The notes: generated by a model from the letters alone, not told the origin. Numbered from the stretch's first letter, positions 1 to 9,136 are shown. The stretch is DNA of 64,000 nt from JBCCMQ01 sp039026235 (GCA_039026235.1 JBCCMQ010000001.1:1-64000); one strand, 5' to 3'. A program made the numbers and translations.

Positions 1-40
1 GGCCGAAAGAGCCGCGGCGGTAACGAGATAGAGCAGGTTA

Positions 41-736
41 ATGGAAACTGAGACCCTTGCCATGGCGCAGGAGATTGATTTCTCCATGCTTGCGCTGTTT
101 GCCCGTGCATCCCTGACAGTCAAGATCGTGATGATCATGCTAATTGTCGCATCGTTCTGGTCCTGGGCTATAATCCTACAGAAACTGATCGATTATCGCC
201 GGGCCCGTTCCCAGGCCGGCCGTTTTGACCGGGCTTTCTGGTCGGGCGAGCCACTGGATGAACTTTTTGGCAAGATTGGCGAAAAGCCGCGCGGCGCGTC
301 CGAGCGTATCTTTGTGTCGGGCATGGTCGAATGGCGCCGTAATCAGCGCAATGACGGCGCGATGATACCGGGCGCCAACGCCCGCATCGACCGCTCAATG
401 GACGTGGCAATCGCCAAAGAGGCCGAAGGGCTGAACGGTGGGTTGGCATTTCTGGCCTCCGTCGGCTCCACAGCACCGTTTATCGGCTTGTTCGGTACGG
501 TCTGGGGCATCAAGACAGCGTTTGAGGAAATCGCCATTCAGCAGGACACAAACCTTGCCGTGGTCGCCCCGGGTATCGCCGAGGCGCTTCTTGCCACCGG
601 TCTGGGCCTATTGGCGGCTATTCCGGCGGTCATCTTCTACAACAAGCTCAGCGCCGACAGTGAGCGCATCGTTGGCGGTTATGAGACATTCGCTGACGAA
701 TTCGCCACTATCCTGTCCCGCCAGGTGGATTCGTAA
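41..736 (+). CDS. tolQ: TolQ, inner-membrane proton channel subunit
   Basis: TolQ forms with TolR the proton-driven motor that energises TolA and keeps the outer membrane tethered during cell division. The 231-residue protein has the MotA/TolQ/ExbB layout: a first membrane helix at about residues 27-49, a long cytoplasmic loop, and two further helices at about 132-156 and 176-200. The GTVWGI segment in helix 2 is typical of the family. ATG at 41 is preferred over ATG at 62, which has no ribosome binding site. tolR follows after 4 bases. The first 40 bases of the window are probably the end of an upstream gene (ybgC would be usual), but the reading frame cannot be decided. Confidence 0.96.
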   Translation: METETLAMAQEIDFSMLALFARASLTVKIVMIMLIVASFWSWAIILQKLIDYRRARSQAGRFDRAFWSGEPLDELFGKIGEKPRGASERIFVSGMVEWRRNQRNDGAMIPGANARIDRSMDVAIAKEAEGLNGGLAFLASVGSTAPFIGLFGTVWGIKTAFEEIAIQQDTNLAVVAPGIAEALLATGLGLLAAIPAVIFYNKLSADSERIVGGYETFADEFATILSRQVDS

Positions 737-740
737 CAGC

Positions 741-1214
741 ATGGGCGCGAGCGTAATCCAGGCGGGCGGCAACCGGCGGCGCGGGCGCCGTCGCAGCAAT
801 CGCGTCAAGCCGATGTCGGAAATCAACGTGACACCCTTTGTTGATGTCATGCTGGTGCTACTGATCATTTTCATGGTCGCCGCACCGCTTCTGACCGTCG
901 GCGTTCCTGTGCAACTGCCGGAAACCCAGGCGACGGCCCTGCCGGCGCCTGAGGAAGAGCCGCTCACGGTAACGCTCACTGCCGATGGATCAATCCTGAT
1001 CCAAACCACCGAGACCGCCGCAGTGGAGCTGGTGCCAAAGCTGCGCGCAATCGCCGACGAACGGAGCGACCGCAAGGTTTTTCTGCGCGCCGATGGCTCA
1101 ATCCCCTACGCCAGGGTCGCTGAAGTGATGGGTGCCCTGAATGCGGGCGGATTTCGCGACATTGGCCTTGTGACCGAACAGGGCGGACCGGAATTCGGTC
1201 TGCAGGACGGCTAG
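741..1214 (+). CDS. tolR: TolR, Tol-Pal motor subunit
   Basis: ExbD/TolR family protein of 157 residues. A basic cytoplasmic N-terminus (residues 11-24) precedes a single membrane helix at about 32-52. The helix carries the proton-relay aspartate in the TPFVDVML motif (Asp35). The remainder is a periplasmic domain. The ATG at 741 lies 4 bases after the tolQ stop; the same frame is open further upstream inside tolQ, but only this start gives the family's usual length. It is expected to work with TolQ and TolA encoded on either side. Confidence 0.95.
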   Translation: MGASVIQAGGNRRRGRRRSNRVKPMSEINVTPFVDVMLVLLIIFMVAAPLLTVGVPVQLPETQATALPAPEEEPLTVTLTADGSILIQTTETAAVELVPKLRAIADERSDRKVFLRADGSIPYARVAEVMGALNAGGFRDIGLVTEQGGPEFGLQDG

Positions 1215-1223
1215 GCGGAACCG

Positions 1224-2351
1224 GTGACGACCGGGGCATATATCTCGGGCGCGGGGCATCTTTTCATGATGCTTTGGGTGCTGCTCGGTGGCGTGATTTT
1301 TCGCGCTCCACCGCCGAATGTGGTCAGCACCGCCGAAGTTTCGCTGATCTCGCCCGAGGCCTATGCGGAACTGGCCGCACTGCCAGAGCCCGAAAGCACA
1401 CAAGACATTGCAACCCCCAGCGCACCTGATTTGTCCGACAGCCCGACCGTGCCCGATGCTGCCCTGTCGCCGCAATCTCCGGCGCCGCGTCCCGAGATTG
1501 CAGAGCCGGCCGATGCCGAGGATGTGCCGGAACCGCCAGAGCTTGACGTGCCGGCAGCCGAGGTCGACGACGTCGCACCGTCGCCACCGGCAGCCCCAGA
1601 TACATCCGACCAGGTGGCGCTTCTAGCGCCGGTCGCGCAGCCAGAGGCACCGCGTTCCGCGCCGCGCGTGGCGCCGGTTCCGGCACCTGCGCCGCCGCCC
1701 CTTGCCGAAGAAGCCCCGGAACTGTCACCCGGCGTGACAGAGACGCCTGAAGCCCGCGAAGAAGAGCCCGTGGTCGAAGAGCAACCCGCGGCCGCGCCGC
1801 CCGAAGCGACAACCGAGATCGTCACCGAGGCGGAAGACGAAGGCCAGGCATTTGCCCCCCGCACCTCGATCCGGCCACGGCAGCGGCCACCCCGCCAGGT
1901 GCTCGAAGCGACCCGGACACCAACCGATCCCGAACCCGAGGCGAGCGACAACCTGTCGGCCGCCATTGCCGGTGCGCTGGCCGAGGCCGCAACGACGCCC
2001 GAGCCCACGGCACCAAGCCGACCGCTTGGGCCACCGCTGACGCAGGGCGAAAAGGACACGCTTCGGGTCGCCGTTCAGCGATGCTGGAATGTCGGGTCGC
2101 TGTCGACCGAGGCGCTGAGGACCACGGTTGTTGTCGCCGTCTCAATGCTGCCCGACGGAAAGCCGGACAATGGTACTATCCGCATGTTGTCGTCCGACGG
2201 CAGCCAGGCGGCCACGTCACAGGCCTTTGAGGCAGCGCGCCGTGCGGTCATCCGCTGTGGTCTGAACGGTTACGACCTGCCCGCGGACAAGTACGAGCAG
2301 TGGCGCGATATCGAAATGACTTTCAATCCCGAGAACATGAGGATCAAATGA
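1224..2351 (+). CDS. tolA: TolA, periplasm-spanning Tol protein
   Basis: TolA links the TolQR motor to TolB and Pal. This 375-residue protein starts at GTG and has one N-terminal membrane helix (about residues 5-27). A long low-complexity region (about 50-270) is rich in Pro, Ala and Glu. The C-terminal domain (about 275-375) carries two cysteines (QRCWNVG and VIRCGLNG) and ends in EMTFNPENMRIK. The linker is Pro/Glu-rich, unlike the Lys/Ala helical linker of enterobacterial TolA. Identification rests on operon position plus the C-terminal domain. Its stop overlaps the tolB start (ATGA). Confidence 0.9.
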   Translation: MTTGAYISGAGHLFMMLWVLLGGVIFRAPPPNVVSTAEVSLISPEAYAELAALPEPESTQDIATPSAPDLSDSPTVPDAALSPQSPAPRPEIAEPADAEDVPEPPELDVPAAEVDDVAPSPPAAPDTSDQVALLAPVAQPEAPRSAPRVAPVPAPAPPPLAEEAPELSPGVTETPEAREEEPVVEEQPAAAPPEATTEIVTEAEDEGQAFAPRTSIRPRQRPPRQVLEATRTPTDPEPEASDNLSAAIAGALAEAATTPEPTAPSRPLGPPLTQGEKDTLRVAVQRCWNVGSLSTEALRTTVVVAVSMLPDGKPDNGTIRMLSSDGSQAATSQAFEAARRAVIRCGLNGYDLPADKYEQWRDIEMTFNPENMRIK

Positions 2352-3673
2352 ACTGGCTTCGTCTGACATGCCTTGCACTTCTGGGGCTAACGTTGTTGCC
2401 CGCTTCGGGCACCGCACAATCCGGTCCGTTGCGCATCGAAATAACCGAGGGGGTGATCGAGCCCCTTCCGATCGCTGTGCCCAATTTTGTCGCCGAAACA
2501 CCGCAAGCCTCTGACCTGGCAAGGCGCATTTCGCAAGTCGTTGCAGACGATCTGCGTAGGACGGGGCTGTTTCGCACAATCGACGACAGCGCCTTTATCG
2601 CCCGGGTGACAAACTTTGATGCGCCGGTCTCATACCCAGACTGGCGAGCCATCAACGCGCAGGCACTCGTCACCGGATCGGTCCGCCAGAGCGGCGGTCG
2701 CTTGGATGTGCGGTTTCGCCTGTACGATGTGTTCGCGCAGGCGCCTCTTGGTGACGGCCTGCAGTTCGGTGGTGGCACCGACAGCTGGCGCCGTATCGCC
2801 CATAAGGTCGCTGACGCCGCCTATAGCCGCATAACCGGCGAGGACGGCTATTTCGACAGCCGCGTCGTCTTTGTTTCGGAAACGGGACCCAAGGGCCAAC
2901 GGCTGAAGCGGCTTGCCGTTATGGATTATGACGGCGCGAATGCAGCGTTTTTGTCCGATGGATCGGCTTTGGTGCTCGCCCCCCGTTTCTCACCGCAGGG
3001 TGACCGCATTTTGTACACCAGCTACGAGACGGGACTGCCACGCATCTATCTGCTGGACGTCAATTCGATGCGCCGACGGCTCTTGAACGAACAGTCCGGC
3101 ACCATGACCTTCGCCCCGCGCTTTGGTCCGGACGGCGATACGGTTGTCTACTCGGCCTCCACCGGCGGCAATACAGATCTTTTTTCGTTGTCGCTCCGCT
3201 CCGGGCGCCAACAGCGGCTGACATCTGATCCGTCGATTGAAACGGCACCGAGTTTTTCCCCGGACGGCAGCCAGATAGTTTTCGAAAGCGACCGTTCGGG
3301 CAGTCAGCAACTTTATATCATGTCAGCCAGCGGCGGCGAGGCGCGGCGCATCAGTTTTGGGGCGGGACGATATGGCACGCCTGTCTGGTCGCCGCGCGGC
3401 GATCTGATCGCCTTTACCAAGCAGAACCAGGGTCGTTTTCATATTGGCGTCATGCGCACGGACGGCTCGGAAGAGCGTTTGCTGACAGCTTCGTTCCTTG
3501 ATGAGGGTCCAACCTGGGCACCCAACGGGCGCGTGATCATGTTCACCCGCGAAACGGCCGGTGCTAGCGGGGCCCCGGCGCTTTATTCAGTGGATATCAG
3601 CGGAAGAAACTTGCAGCGGGTCGCGACGCCGGTGGCGGCCTCGGCGCCCGCTTGGTCGCCCTTGTTGCCCTAA
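2348..3673 (+). CDS. tolB: TolB, periplasmic beta-propeller
   Basis: TolB is the soluble periplasmic partner of Pal and TolA. The 441-residue precursor has a Sec signal peptide (about residues 1-23, ending in SGTAQ) and an N-terminal domain. WD40-like PD40 repeats follow, seen as recurring FSPDG, WSPRGD and FAPRFGPDGD motifs between about residues 190 and 430. The ATG at 2348 overlaps the tolA stop as ATGA, so translation is probably coupled. An 81-bp gap separates it from pal. Confidence 0.96.
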   Translation: MNWLRLTCLALLGLTLLPASGTAQSGPLRIEITEGVIEPLPIAVPNFVAETPQASDLARRISQVVADDLRRTGLFRTIDDSAFIARVTNFDAPVSYPDWRAINAQALVTGSVRQSGGRLDVRFRLYDVFAQAPLGDGLQFGGGTDSWRRIAHKVADAAYSRITGEDGYFDSRVVFVSETGPKGQRLKRLAVMDYDGANAAFLSDGSALVLAPRFSPQGDRILYTSYETGLPRIYLLDVNSMRRRLLNEQSGTMTFAPRFGPDGDTVVYSASTGGNTDLFSLSLRSGRQQRLTSDPSIETAPSFSPDGSQIVFESDRSGSQQLYIMSASGGEARRISFGAGRYGTPVWSPRGDLIAFTKQNQGRFHIGVMRTDGSEERLLTASFLDEGPTWAPNGRVIMFTRETAGASGAPALYSVDISGRNLQRVATPVAASAPAWSPLLP

Positions 3674-3754
3674 AGCCTGCGTTTCATTGTAAGTGAAGCG
3701 GTGCTAGTGTTGAGGTGGGCAAGGCGGAAAAACAAAAAAACAGAGGTAGGAGAT

Positions 3755-4261
3755 ATGGCAGATCTACGCAAATTGGGATTGGTGTTGGTGCTGCTCGCTG
3801 TGGCGGGTTGTACGGACCGTTTTGGCGGCGGCGGTTCGGACGGTGCCGGAGGTGCCGGTGCAATCGGCGGGCTTGGATCACCGTCGGATGTGACAAGTCC
3901 GGCCTATTTTCAGCAGACAATTGGTGACCGGGTTCTTTTTGAAGTAGACCAGTCGACCCTGGGCGAAGGCGCGCGTGTCACGCTGGACGGTCAGGCACGC
4001 TGGCTTCTGGACAATCCCGAATATGCCGCCAGGATCGAAGGTCACGCGGATGAACGGGGCACGACTGAATACAACATTGCTCTTGGTGCGCGCCGGGCAA
4101 ATGCGGTCCAAGAATATCTTTTCGCCCAGGGTGTATCGATCAATCGTCTACAGACCGTGTCCTTTGGAAAAGAACGGCCGCTGGAAATTTGCTCCGACGA
4201 GTCCTGCTACTCTCAGAACCGCCGGGCGGTGACCGTGCTGACGGCGGGCGCCGGAAGCTAG
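3755..4261 (+). CDS. pal: Pal, peptidoglycan-associated lipoprotein
   Basis: Outer-membrane lipoprotein of 168 residues that binds peptidoglycan and TolB. The signal peptide ends in the lipobox VAGC, with the lipidated Cys at residue 19. A Gly/Ser-rich tether follows, then an OmpA-like domain (about residues 65-165) with the motif EGHADERGTTEYNIALGARRA. The ATG at 3755 has a good ribosome binding site (GGTAGGAG); the frame is open upstream but would add 18 residues before the signal peptide. Confidence 0.97.
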   Translation: MADLRKLGLVLVLLAVAGCTDRFGGGGSDGAGGAGAIGGLGSPSDVTSPAYFQQTIGDRVLFEVDQSTLGEGARVTLDGQARWLLDNPEYAARIEGHADERGTTEYNIALGARRANAVQEYLFAQGVSINRLQTVSFGKERPLEICSDESCYSQNRRAVTVLTAGAGS

Positions 4262-4270
4262 GAAGAGACC

Positions 4271-5086
4271 GTGCGGGCCGTTCTCCTCATCGCCTTGCTG
4301 GCTTGGCCGGTGGCAGCGCCCGCGCAGGATGCCGATGCGCAGACGCTGGCCGATATCCGGCAGGAGTTGAGTGTCGTCTATGTCGCCGTTCAGCGCCTGA
4401 AGCGCGAGCTTGCAACGACATCGGCGCCGAACCTGCCGGTCGAGGGGCTGAGCTTCCTGCAGCGGCTCGATGCTATCGAGGCGGCGCTGCAGCGACTGAC
4501 GGCGCGCAGCGAAGAGCTGGAAAACCGCATCAACAGAATTGTTGAAGACGGCACGAACAGGATCGCCGACCTTGAGTTTCGCCTGATCGAACTGGAAGGC
4601 GGCGACTTCAGTCAGCTGAGTGACGGGACCACGTTGGGTGGCGAGGCAGCCATCACGCAAGGGACCAGCGCGCCCGCCCCGGCAATCGAAGAGCCAGAGC
4701 TTGCAGTTGGCGAACAGGCGGACTTTGACCGCGCTGTGGCCGCGTTTGAGGCCGAAGAGTTTCCGGACGCCATCCGCCGCCTCGAGGCCTTTACGATTGC
4801 GTATCCCCAGGGCCCGCTTTCCAGCCAGGCAAACCTTTTGCGCGGCGATGCGCATCTCGCCCTTGATGAGGTGACAGCGGCGGCGCGGGCGTTTCTGGAT
4901 GCATTTTCGGGTGCACCGGAGGGGCCGGTCGCGCCAGAAGCGCTTTATAAGCTTGGCGTTACGCTCGGTGATCTTGGTCAGGTCGATCAGGCCTGTGTCA
5001 CCTTGGCAGAGGTCAGCGTACGTTTTCCCGATGCGCAGGCGGCTTCGAACGCCGAGGTAAGCCGCCGCGCGCTGGCTTGCAATTGA
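4271..5086 (+). CDS. cpoB: CpoB/YbgF, Tol-associated coiled-coil TPR protein
   Basis: Periplasmic coordinator of peptidoglycan synthesis and Tol-driven outer-membrane constriction, normally the last gene of the tol-pal cluster. The 271-residue protein has a signal peptide (about residues 1-18), a heptad-rich coiled coil (about 25-110) and TPR repeats (about 150-265, including the LYKLGVTLGDLGQ segment). It starts at GTG, preceded by GGAAGAG, 9 bases after pal. Its stop overlaps the proposed tilS start. Confidence 0.9.
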   Translation: MRAVLLIALLAWPVAAPAQDADAQTLADIRQELSVVYVAVQRLKRELATTSAPNLPVEGLSFLQRLDAIEAALQRLTARSEELENRINRIVEDGTNRIADLEFRLIELEGGDFSQLSDGTTLGGEAAITQGTSAPAPAIEEPELAVGEQADFDRAVAAFEAEEFPDAIRRLEAFTIAYPQGPLSSQANLLRGDAHLALDEVTAAARAFLDAFSGAPEGPVAPEALYKLGVTLGDLGQVDQACVTLAEVSVRFPDAQAASNAEVSRRALACN

Positions 5087-6330
5087 GCCTTACCGACGCG
5101 CAGGTCGCGGCCGTCTGGGAGCGTCTTGACGCGACCCGCGGGAAGGTCGGGCTTGCCGTTTCGGGCGGCGGCGACAGCCTCGCTTTGGCCGTACTTGCTG
5201 GCGACTGGGCCAAGGCGCGTGGCCGAAAGCTTCTGGCGATCACAGTTGACCACGGTCTAAGGCCGGAATCGGCGGCCGAGGCCGAAAGCGTCGCCGCCTT
5301 CTGCCGTGAATTTGCCATTCCCCATGAAATCGCAGTCTGGGAAGAATGGTCGGGCGAGGGAAATCTGCAGGACGCGGCGCGGCGCGCGCGTCAACGCCTT
5401 ATTGCCGAAGTCGCGCGGGAAAACGGGATTGATCATGTGTGCACGGGTCACACTCTTGATGATCAGGCCGAGACGTTTCTGATGCGCCTGGCCCGTGGGT
5501 CGGGGGTTGATGGGCTTTCGGGCATTTCGCCTGTGCGATCGATCGAAGGTTTGATGTGGCACCGTCCACTCATCGAAATTCGGCGCAATGCCCTTCGCGA
5601 CTATCTCACGGTTGAAGGCCTGCCCTGGATCGATGATCCAACGAATGAAGATGAGACTTTTGAAAGGGTTAAGGCGCGGCGCCTTTTGTCGCAGCTGGCC
5701 GAGCTTGGCATCGACGCAAAGGGACTGGCCGACACCGCGTTTCGTATGGCCCGGGCGCGCCGCGCTCTAGAGGCCGAAACCGCGCGACTGGCCGGCCGCG
5801 CCGCCAAATTGGATCAATGCGATGTCCTTTTGGATTGGCCGGCAATCCAGAGCGCTCCTGAGGAAATTCGCCTTCGTCTTCTGGCCCACGCCCTAAGCTG
5901 GATATCATCCGAGCCCTATCGGCCCCGGGCAAGCGCGCTTGCCAATGCGGTCTCTGCGCTGGATGCCGGGCGGACGACCGCCTTGCAGGGCTGCCTTCTG
6001 ATCGCCCAGGGCAGCCAGAGGCGTATCACGCGCGAGTTTCGCCAGGTGAGCGCGCTCATTACCGCCAGCGACGAAACTTGGGACCGGCGCTGGCGATTCA
6101 ACGGACCGCATGCCCCGCAGTTCTGCATTCGCGCTCTTGGCGAAGACGGCCTGCGCGCCTGCCCGGATTGGCGCGACGGGGGTCTGCCCAGGCAGTCGGC
6201 AAAGGCGACGCCCGGTGTTTGGGAAGGCAACCGGCTGGTGGCGGCGCCCCTGGCAGGGTTTTCAAACGGATGGGCGTCGGTACCGCTCAGGTCGCCGGAA
6301 AGCTTTGCAAGCTCTGTAATATCTGATTGA
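5083..6330 (+). CDS. tilS: TilS, tRNA(Ile)-lysidine synthase
   Basis: Converts C34 of tRNA-Ile(CAU) to lysidine using ATP and lysine. The N-type ATP pyrophosphatase P-loop SGGGDS lies near residue 28, followed by TVDHGLRPES and CTGHTLDDQAETFLMRL, all family signatures. The protein is about 415 residues. No ATG is available at the N-terminus. TTG at 5083, overlapping the cpoB stop as TTGA, is my choice; TTG at 5077 is the alternative. The tilS-ftsH order is common in proteobacteria. Confidence 0.93.
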   Translation: MSLTDAQVAAVWERLDATRGKVGLAVSGGGDSLALAVLAGDWAKARGRKLLAITVDHGLRPESAAEAESVAAFCREFAIPHEIAVWEEWSGEGNLQDAARRARQRLIAEVARENGIDHVCTGHTLDDQAETFLMRLARGSGVDGLSGISPVRSIEGLMWHRPLIEIRRNALRDYLTVEGLPWIDDPTNEDETFERVKARRLLSQLAELGIDAKGLADTAFRMARARRALEAETARLAGRAAKLDQCDVLLDWPAIQSAPEEIRLRLLAHALSWISSEPYRPRASALANAVSALDAGRTTALQGCLLIAQGSQRRITREFRQVSALITASDETWDRRWRFNGPHAPQFCIRALGEDGLRACPDWRDGGLPRQSAKATPGVWEGNRLVAAPLAGFSNGWASVPLRSPESFASSVISD

Positions 6331-6354
6331 ACCTGCGCATTAGTTCCCTATTTT
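6327..6354 (+). promoter_or_regulatory. Candidate heat-shock (RpoH-type) promoter of ftsH
   Basis: TTGAAC at 6327-6332 is followed after 13 bases by CCCTATTTT at 6346-6354. This resembles alphaproteobacterial RpoH promoters (a TTGAA-like -35 and a CYTATNT -10). It lies in the tilS-ftsH gap; the -35 overlaps the tilS stop. ftsH is a classic heat-shock gene, so the assignment makes sense, but it rests on a motif match by eye. Confidence 0.45.
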
Positions 6355-6363
6355 ATCGTTACG

Positions 6364-6381
6364 GCGTGGATTTTTCCACGC
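6364..6381 (+). other. Stem-loop in the ftsH 5' untranslated region
   Basis: A perfect 7-bp stem, GCGTGGA-TTTT-TCCACGC, lies between the candidate promoter and the ftsH ribosome binding site (GGGAG at 6394-6398). No uridine run follows immediately, so it is unlikely to be a terminator. It would sit at or near the 5' end of the mRNA and could stabilise it. Confidence 0.4.
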
Positions 6382-6405
6382 GCATTCATTTTTGGGAGAT
6401 GCCAG

Positions 6406-8325
6406 TTGGGCAACGCACGCAATATCGCTTTCTGGGTCGTTCTGTTCCTTCTGATCCTGGCGCTGTTCAACCTGTTCTCGGGCGGCCAGTCGACGATGTC
6501 TTCGCGCTCGATCAGCTATTCTCAGTTCGTCCAGTCGGTTGAGAACGGAGACGTGCGCGAGGTTACGCTGGATGGTGAAAAGGTTCTGTTCCGTTCGAAT
6601 GACGGCCAGGACTATGTTACTATCAAGCCGCAGGACGCTGAAATAACAGAGCTTTTGATCCAAAGCGATGTGCCGGTGCAGGCGCGCGCCCAAGAACAAT
6701 CTGGCCTCACAACCCTGATCATGACGTTCCTGCCTTTCCTTCTGCTGATTGGCGTCTGGATCTACTTCATGAACCGCATGCAGGGCGGCGGCCGCGGCGG
6801 TGCGATGGGATTTGGAAAGTCGCGTGCCAAACTCCTGACCGAGAAGCACGGGCGCGTCACATTTGATGATGTCGCCGGCATCGACGAGGCCAAGGATGAA
6901 CTTGAAGAGATCGTAGAGTTCCTGAGGAACCCACAGAAATTCAGCCGTCTGGGCGGTAAAATTCCGAAAGGTGCGCTTTTGGTGGGTCCACCGGGCACCG
7001 GTAAGACTCTGCTGGCCAGGGCGATCGCGGGCGAGGCTGGTGTGCCGTTCTTCACTATCTCCGGTTCAGACTTTGTCGAAATGTTCGTTGGCGTTGGTGC
7101 GAGCCGCGTGCGCGACATGTTCGAGCAGGCCAAAAAGAACGCGCCCTGTATCGTTTTCATCGACGAAATAGACGCCGTGGGTCGGTCGCGGGGCGTAGGC
7201 TACGGCGGCGGCAACGACGAACGTGAACAGACGCTGAACCAGCTTTTGGTGGAAATGGACGGCTTTGAAGCCAACGAAGGCATCATTATCGTTGCCGCGA
7301 CCAACAGACCCGACGTGCTTGACCCAGCTCTTCTGCGCCCGGGCCGGTTTGACCGGCAGGTTCAGGTACCCAATCCCGACATCAAGGGGCGCGAGAAAAT
7401 CCTTGGCGTACACGCCCGCAAGGTGCCCTTGGGGCCTGACGTAGATTTGCGCATCATCGCGCGCGGAACGCCGGGTTTCTCCGGTGCCGACCTCGCCAAT
7501 CTTGTCAACGAGGCTGCGCTGATGGCGGCACGGGTCGGACGCCGCTTTGTGACGATGGAGGACTTCGAGAACGCCAAAGACAAGGTCATGATGGGATCAG
7601 AGCGACGATCCATGGTGATGACCGAGGATGAGAAGAAGCTGACCGCCTATCACGAGGCGGGCCATGCCATCGTCGGTCTGAACGTGCCGCAGCATGATCC
7701 GATCCATAAAGCGACGATCATTCCACGCGGACGGGCGCTTGGTCTCGTACTTTCACTACCAGAGCGGGACCAGCTGTCGGTGACTTACACCAAGTACAAG
7801 TCAAAAATTGCCATGGCGATGGGCGGTAAAGTGGCGGAAGAGCTGATCTTCGGCAAAGACAATGTGACCTCGGGTGCCGCGAGCGACATTCAGCAAGTGA
7901 CCAAGATCGCGCGGGCCATGGTGACACAGTTCGGGTTCTCGGATGAATTGGGCAACATCGACTACGCCAACGAACAGCAAAGCTATCTCGGGACGTACAA
8001 TACACCGTCGAGCAATTCGCCCGAGACCCAGGAAAAGATCGACGCCGAGGTGCGACGCATCGTCGATGAAGGCTACGAAAGAGCCAAAGGTGTTTTGACC
8101 GATAAGGCAGATGATCTGCACCGTTTGGCGGAGGGGCTTCTTGAATACGAAACCCTGACCGGGTCAGAGATTACCAAGGTGATCAATGGCCAACCTCTCA
8201 GTCGGGGCGATGATGACGATGATACGGCCGATTCCGGCAGCGCGCCTTCGCTGACCGCAATTCCAAAGACCAAACCCAAGCCGCCAAAGGCCGATCCGGG
8301 AATGGAACCGGAGCCGTCCACTTAG
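6406..8325 (+). CDS. ftsH: FtsH, membrane-anchored ATP-dependent zinc protease
   Basis: Hexameric AAA+ protease that degrades misfolded membrane proteins and short-lived regulators. The 639-residue protein has two N-terminal membrane helices (about residues 5-24 and 103-122) flanking a periplasmic domain. The AAA domain has Walker A GPPGTGKT (194-201), Walker B FIDEIDA and the second region of homology (ATNRPDVLDPALLRPGRFD). The zinc-protease motif HEAGH is at 416-420. The start is TTG at 6406 with GGGAG upstream. A strong terminator follows. Confidence 0.98.
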   Translation: MGNARNIAFWVVLFLLILALFNLFSGGQSTMSSRSISYSQFVQSVENGDVREVTLDGEKVLFRSNDGQDYVTIKPQDAEITELLIQSDVPVQARAQEQSGLTTLIMTFLPFLLLIGVWIYFMNRMQGGGRGGAMGFGKSRAKLLTEKHGRVTFDDVAGIDEAKDELEEIVEFLRNPQKFSRLGGKIPKGALLVGPPGTGKTLLARAIAGEAGVPFFTISGSDFVEMFVGVGASRVRDMFEQAKKNAPCIVFIDEIDAVGRSRGVGYGGGNDEREQTLNQLLVEMDGFEANEGIIIVAATNRPDVLDPALLRPGRFDRQVQVPNPDIKGREKILGVHARKVPLGPDVDLRIIARGTPGFSGADLANLVNEAALMAARVGRRFVTMEDFENAKDKVMMGSERRSMVMTEDEKKLTAYHEAGHAIVGLNVPQHDPIHKATIIPRGRALGLVLSLPERDQLSVTYTKYKSKIAMAMGGKVAEELIFGKDNVTSGAASDIQQVTKIARAMVTQFGFSDELGNIDYANEQQSYLGTYNTPSSNSPETQEKIDAEVRRIVDEGYERAKGVLTDKADDLHRLAEGLLEYETLTGSEITKVINGQPLSRGDDDDDTADSGSAPSLTAIPKTKPKPPKADPGMEPEPST

Positions 8326-8342
8326 GCGATACAGAGAACGAT

Positions 8343-8371
8343 GGCCCCGCTTGTTGCGGGGCCTTTTCTTT
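8343..8371 (+). terminator. Rho-independent terminator of ftsH
   Basis: Stem GGCCCCGC, loop TTGTT, stem GCGGGGCC, then TTTTCTTT, starting 17 bases after the ftsH stop. It separates ftsH from the MOSC gene. Confidence 0.9.
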
Positions 8372-8448
8372 CGTCGGTTGAACATTGCTGTGGTTTGGGA
8401 ATTCGGCCAATTTAACAGTCGATTCTAGATCTTTGAGCGGGGGCGGAT

Positions 8449-9054
8449 ATGCCAGCTCTTTTGACCACATCCTTTCGTGGTGAAGTTGTCTGGCTCGGCA
8501 GAGTTGCTGACCGATCCGAGGACCTTGTGTCCCGTGCGCTAGAGCGGGCAGAGCTGCGGTTTTCGGGCATTGATGGCGAAGACCACGGTGGTCTGACACG
8601 GCCTTCCTGTAGCCGGGTGATTGCGCTTTATCCCCGTGGCACCGAGATCCGGAACACGCGCCAGCTGTCTGTTGTCAGTAGCGAAGAACTGGCAGAGATT
8701 GCCCGCGCGATGAACATCGACCGGCTGGATCCGGCCTGGATCGGCGCATCGGTCGTCGTGCGCGGCATCCCCGATTTCAGCCATCTGCCGCCATCTTCCA
8801 GACTGCAGGCGCCGTCAGGTGCGACTTTGACCATCGACATGGCCAACCGGCCTTGCCACCTGCCGGCGGCGCCCATCGACCGTGAGATTCCTGGGGCCGG
8901 TCGCAACTTTAAGACGGCCGCCCGTGACCGGCGCGGGGTCACTGCTTGGGTCGAGCGGGCGGGTGAGATCGCCCTTGGTGATACGCTGCGCCTTTTTGTT
9001 CCCGACCAGCGGCCATGGTCGGGTACGGCAACAATCGGTCATGCCGCTGGCTAG
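8449..9054 (+). CDS. MOSC domain protein
   Basis: A 201-residue protein with a MOSC (molybdenum cofactor sulfurase C-terminal) beta-barrel. The recognisable segment is GASVVVRGIPDFSHLPPSS followed by GATLTIDMANRPC (about residues 104-133), which contains the conserved cysteine presumed to carry sulfur. MOSC proteins handle sulfur or N-hydroxylated substrates with molybdenum cofactor; the substrate here cannot be deduced. It has its own gap after the ftsH terminator and lies 128 bp upstream of fhs. Confidence 0.8.
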   Translation: MPALLTTSFRGEVVWLGRVADRSEDLVSRALERAELRFSGIDGEDHGGLTRPSCSRVIALYPRGTEIRNTRQLSVVSSEELAEIARAMNIDRLDPAWIGASVVVRGIPDFSHLPPSSRLQAPSGATLTIDMANRPCHLPAAPIDREIPGAGRNFKTAARDRRGVTAWVERAGEIALGDTLRLFVPDQRPWSGTATIGHAAG

Positions 9055-9117
9055 GCGAGAGGCGATATCGACCAAAGCGGCGCAGCAGCGCGACAAAATG
9101 TCGGAATCTTCGGTGTC

Positions 9118-9136
9118 GACCGGAAGCTGTCCGGTC
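9118..9136 (+). other. Stem-loop upstream of fhs
   Basis: A perfect inverted repeat, GACCGGA-AGCTG-TCCGGTC, lies in the 128-bp gap before fhs, about 45 bases upstream of its start. No T-run follows. It may be an mRNA leader structure; it matches no riboswitch that I recognise. Confidence 0.35.
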
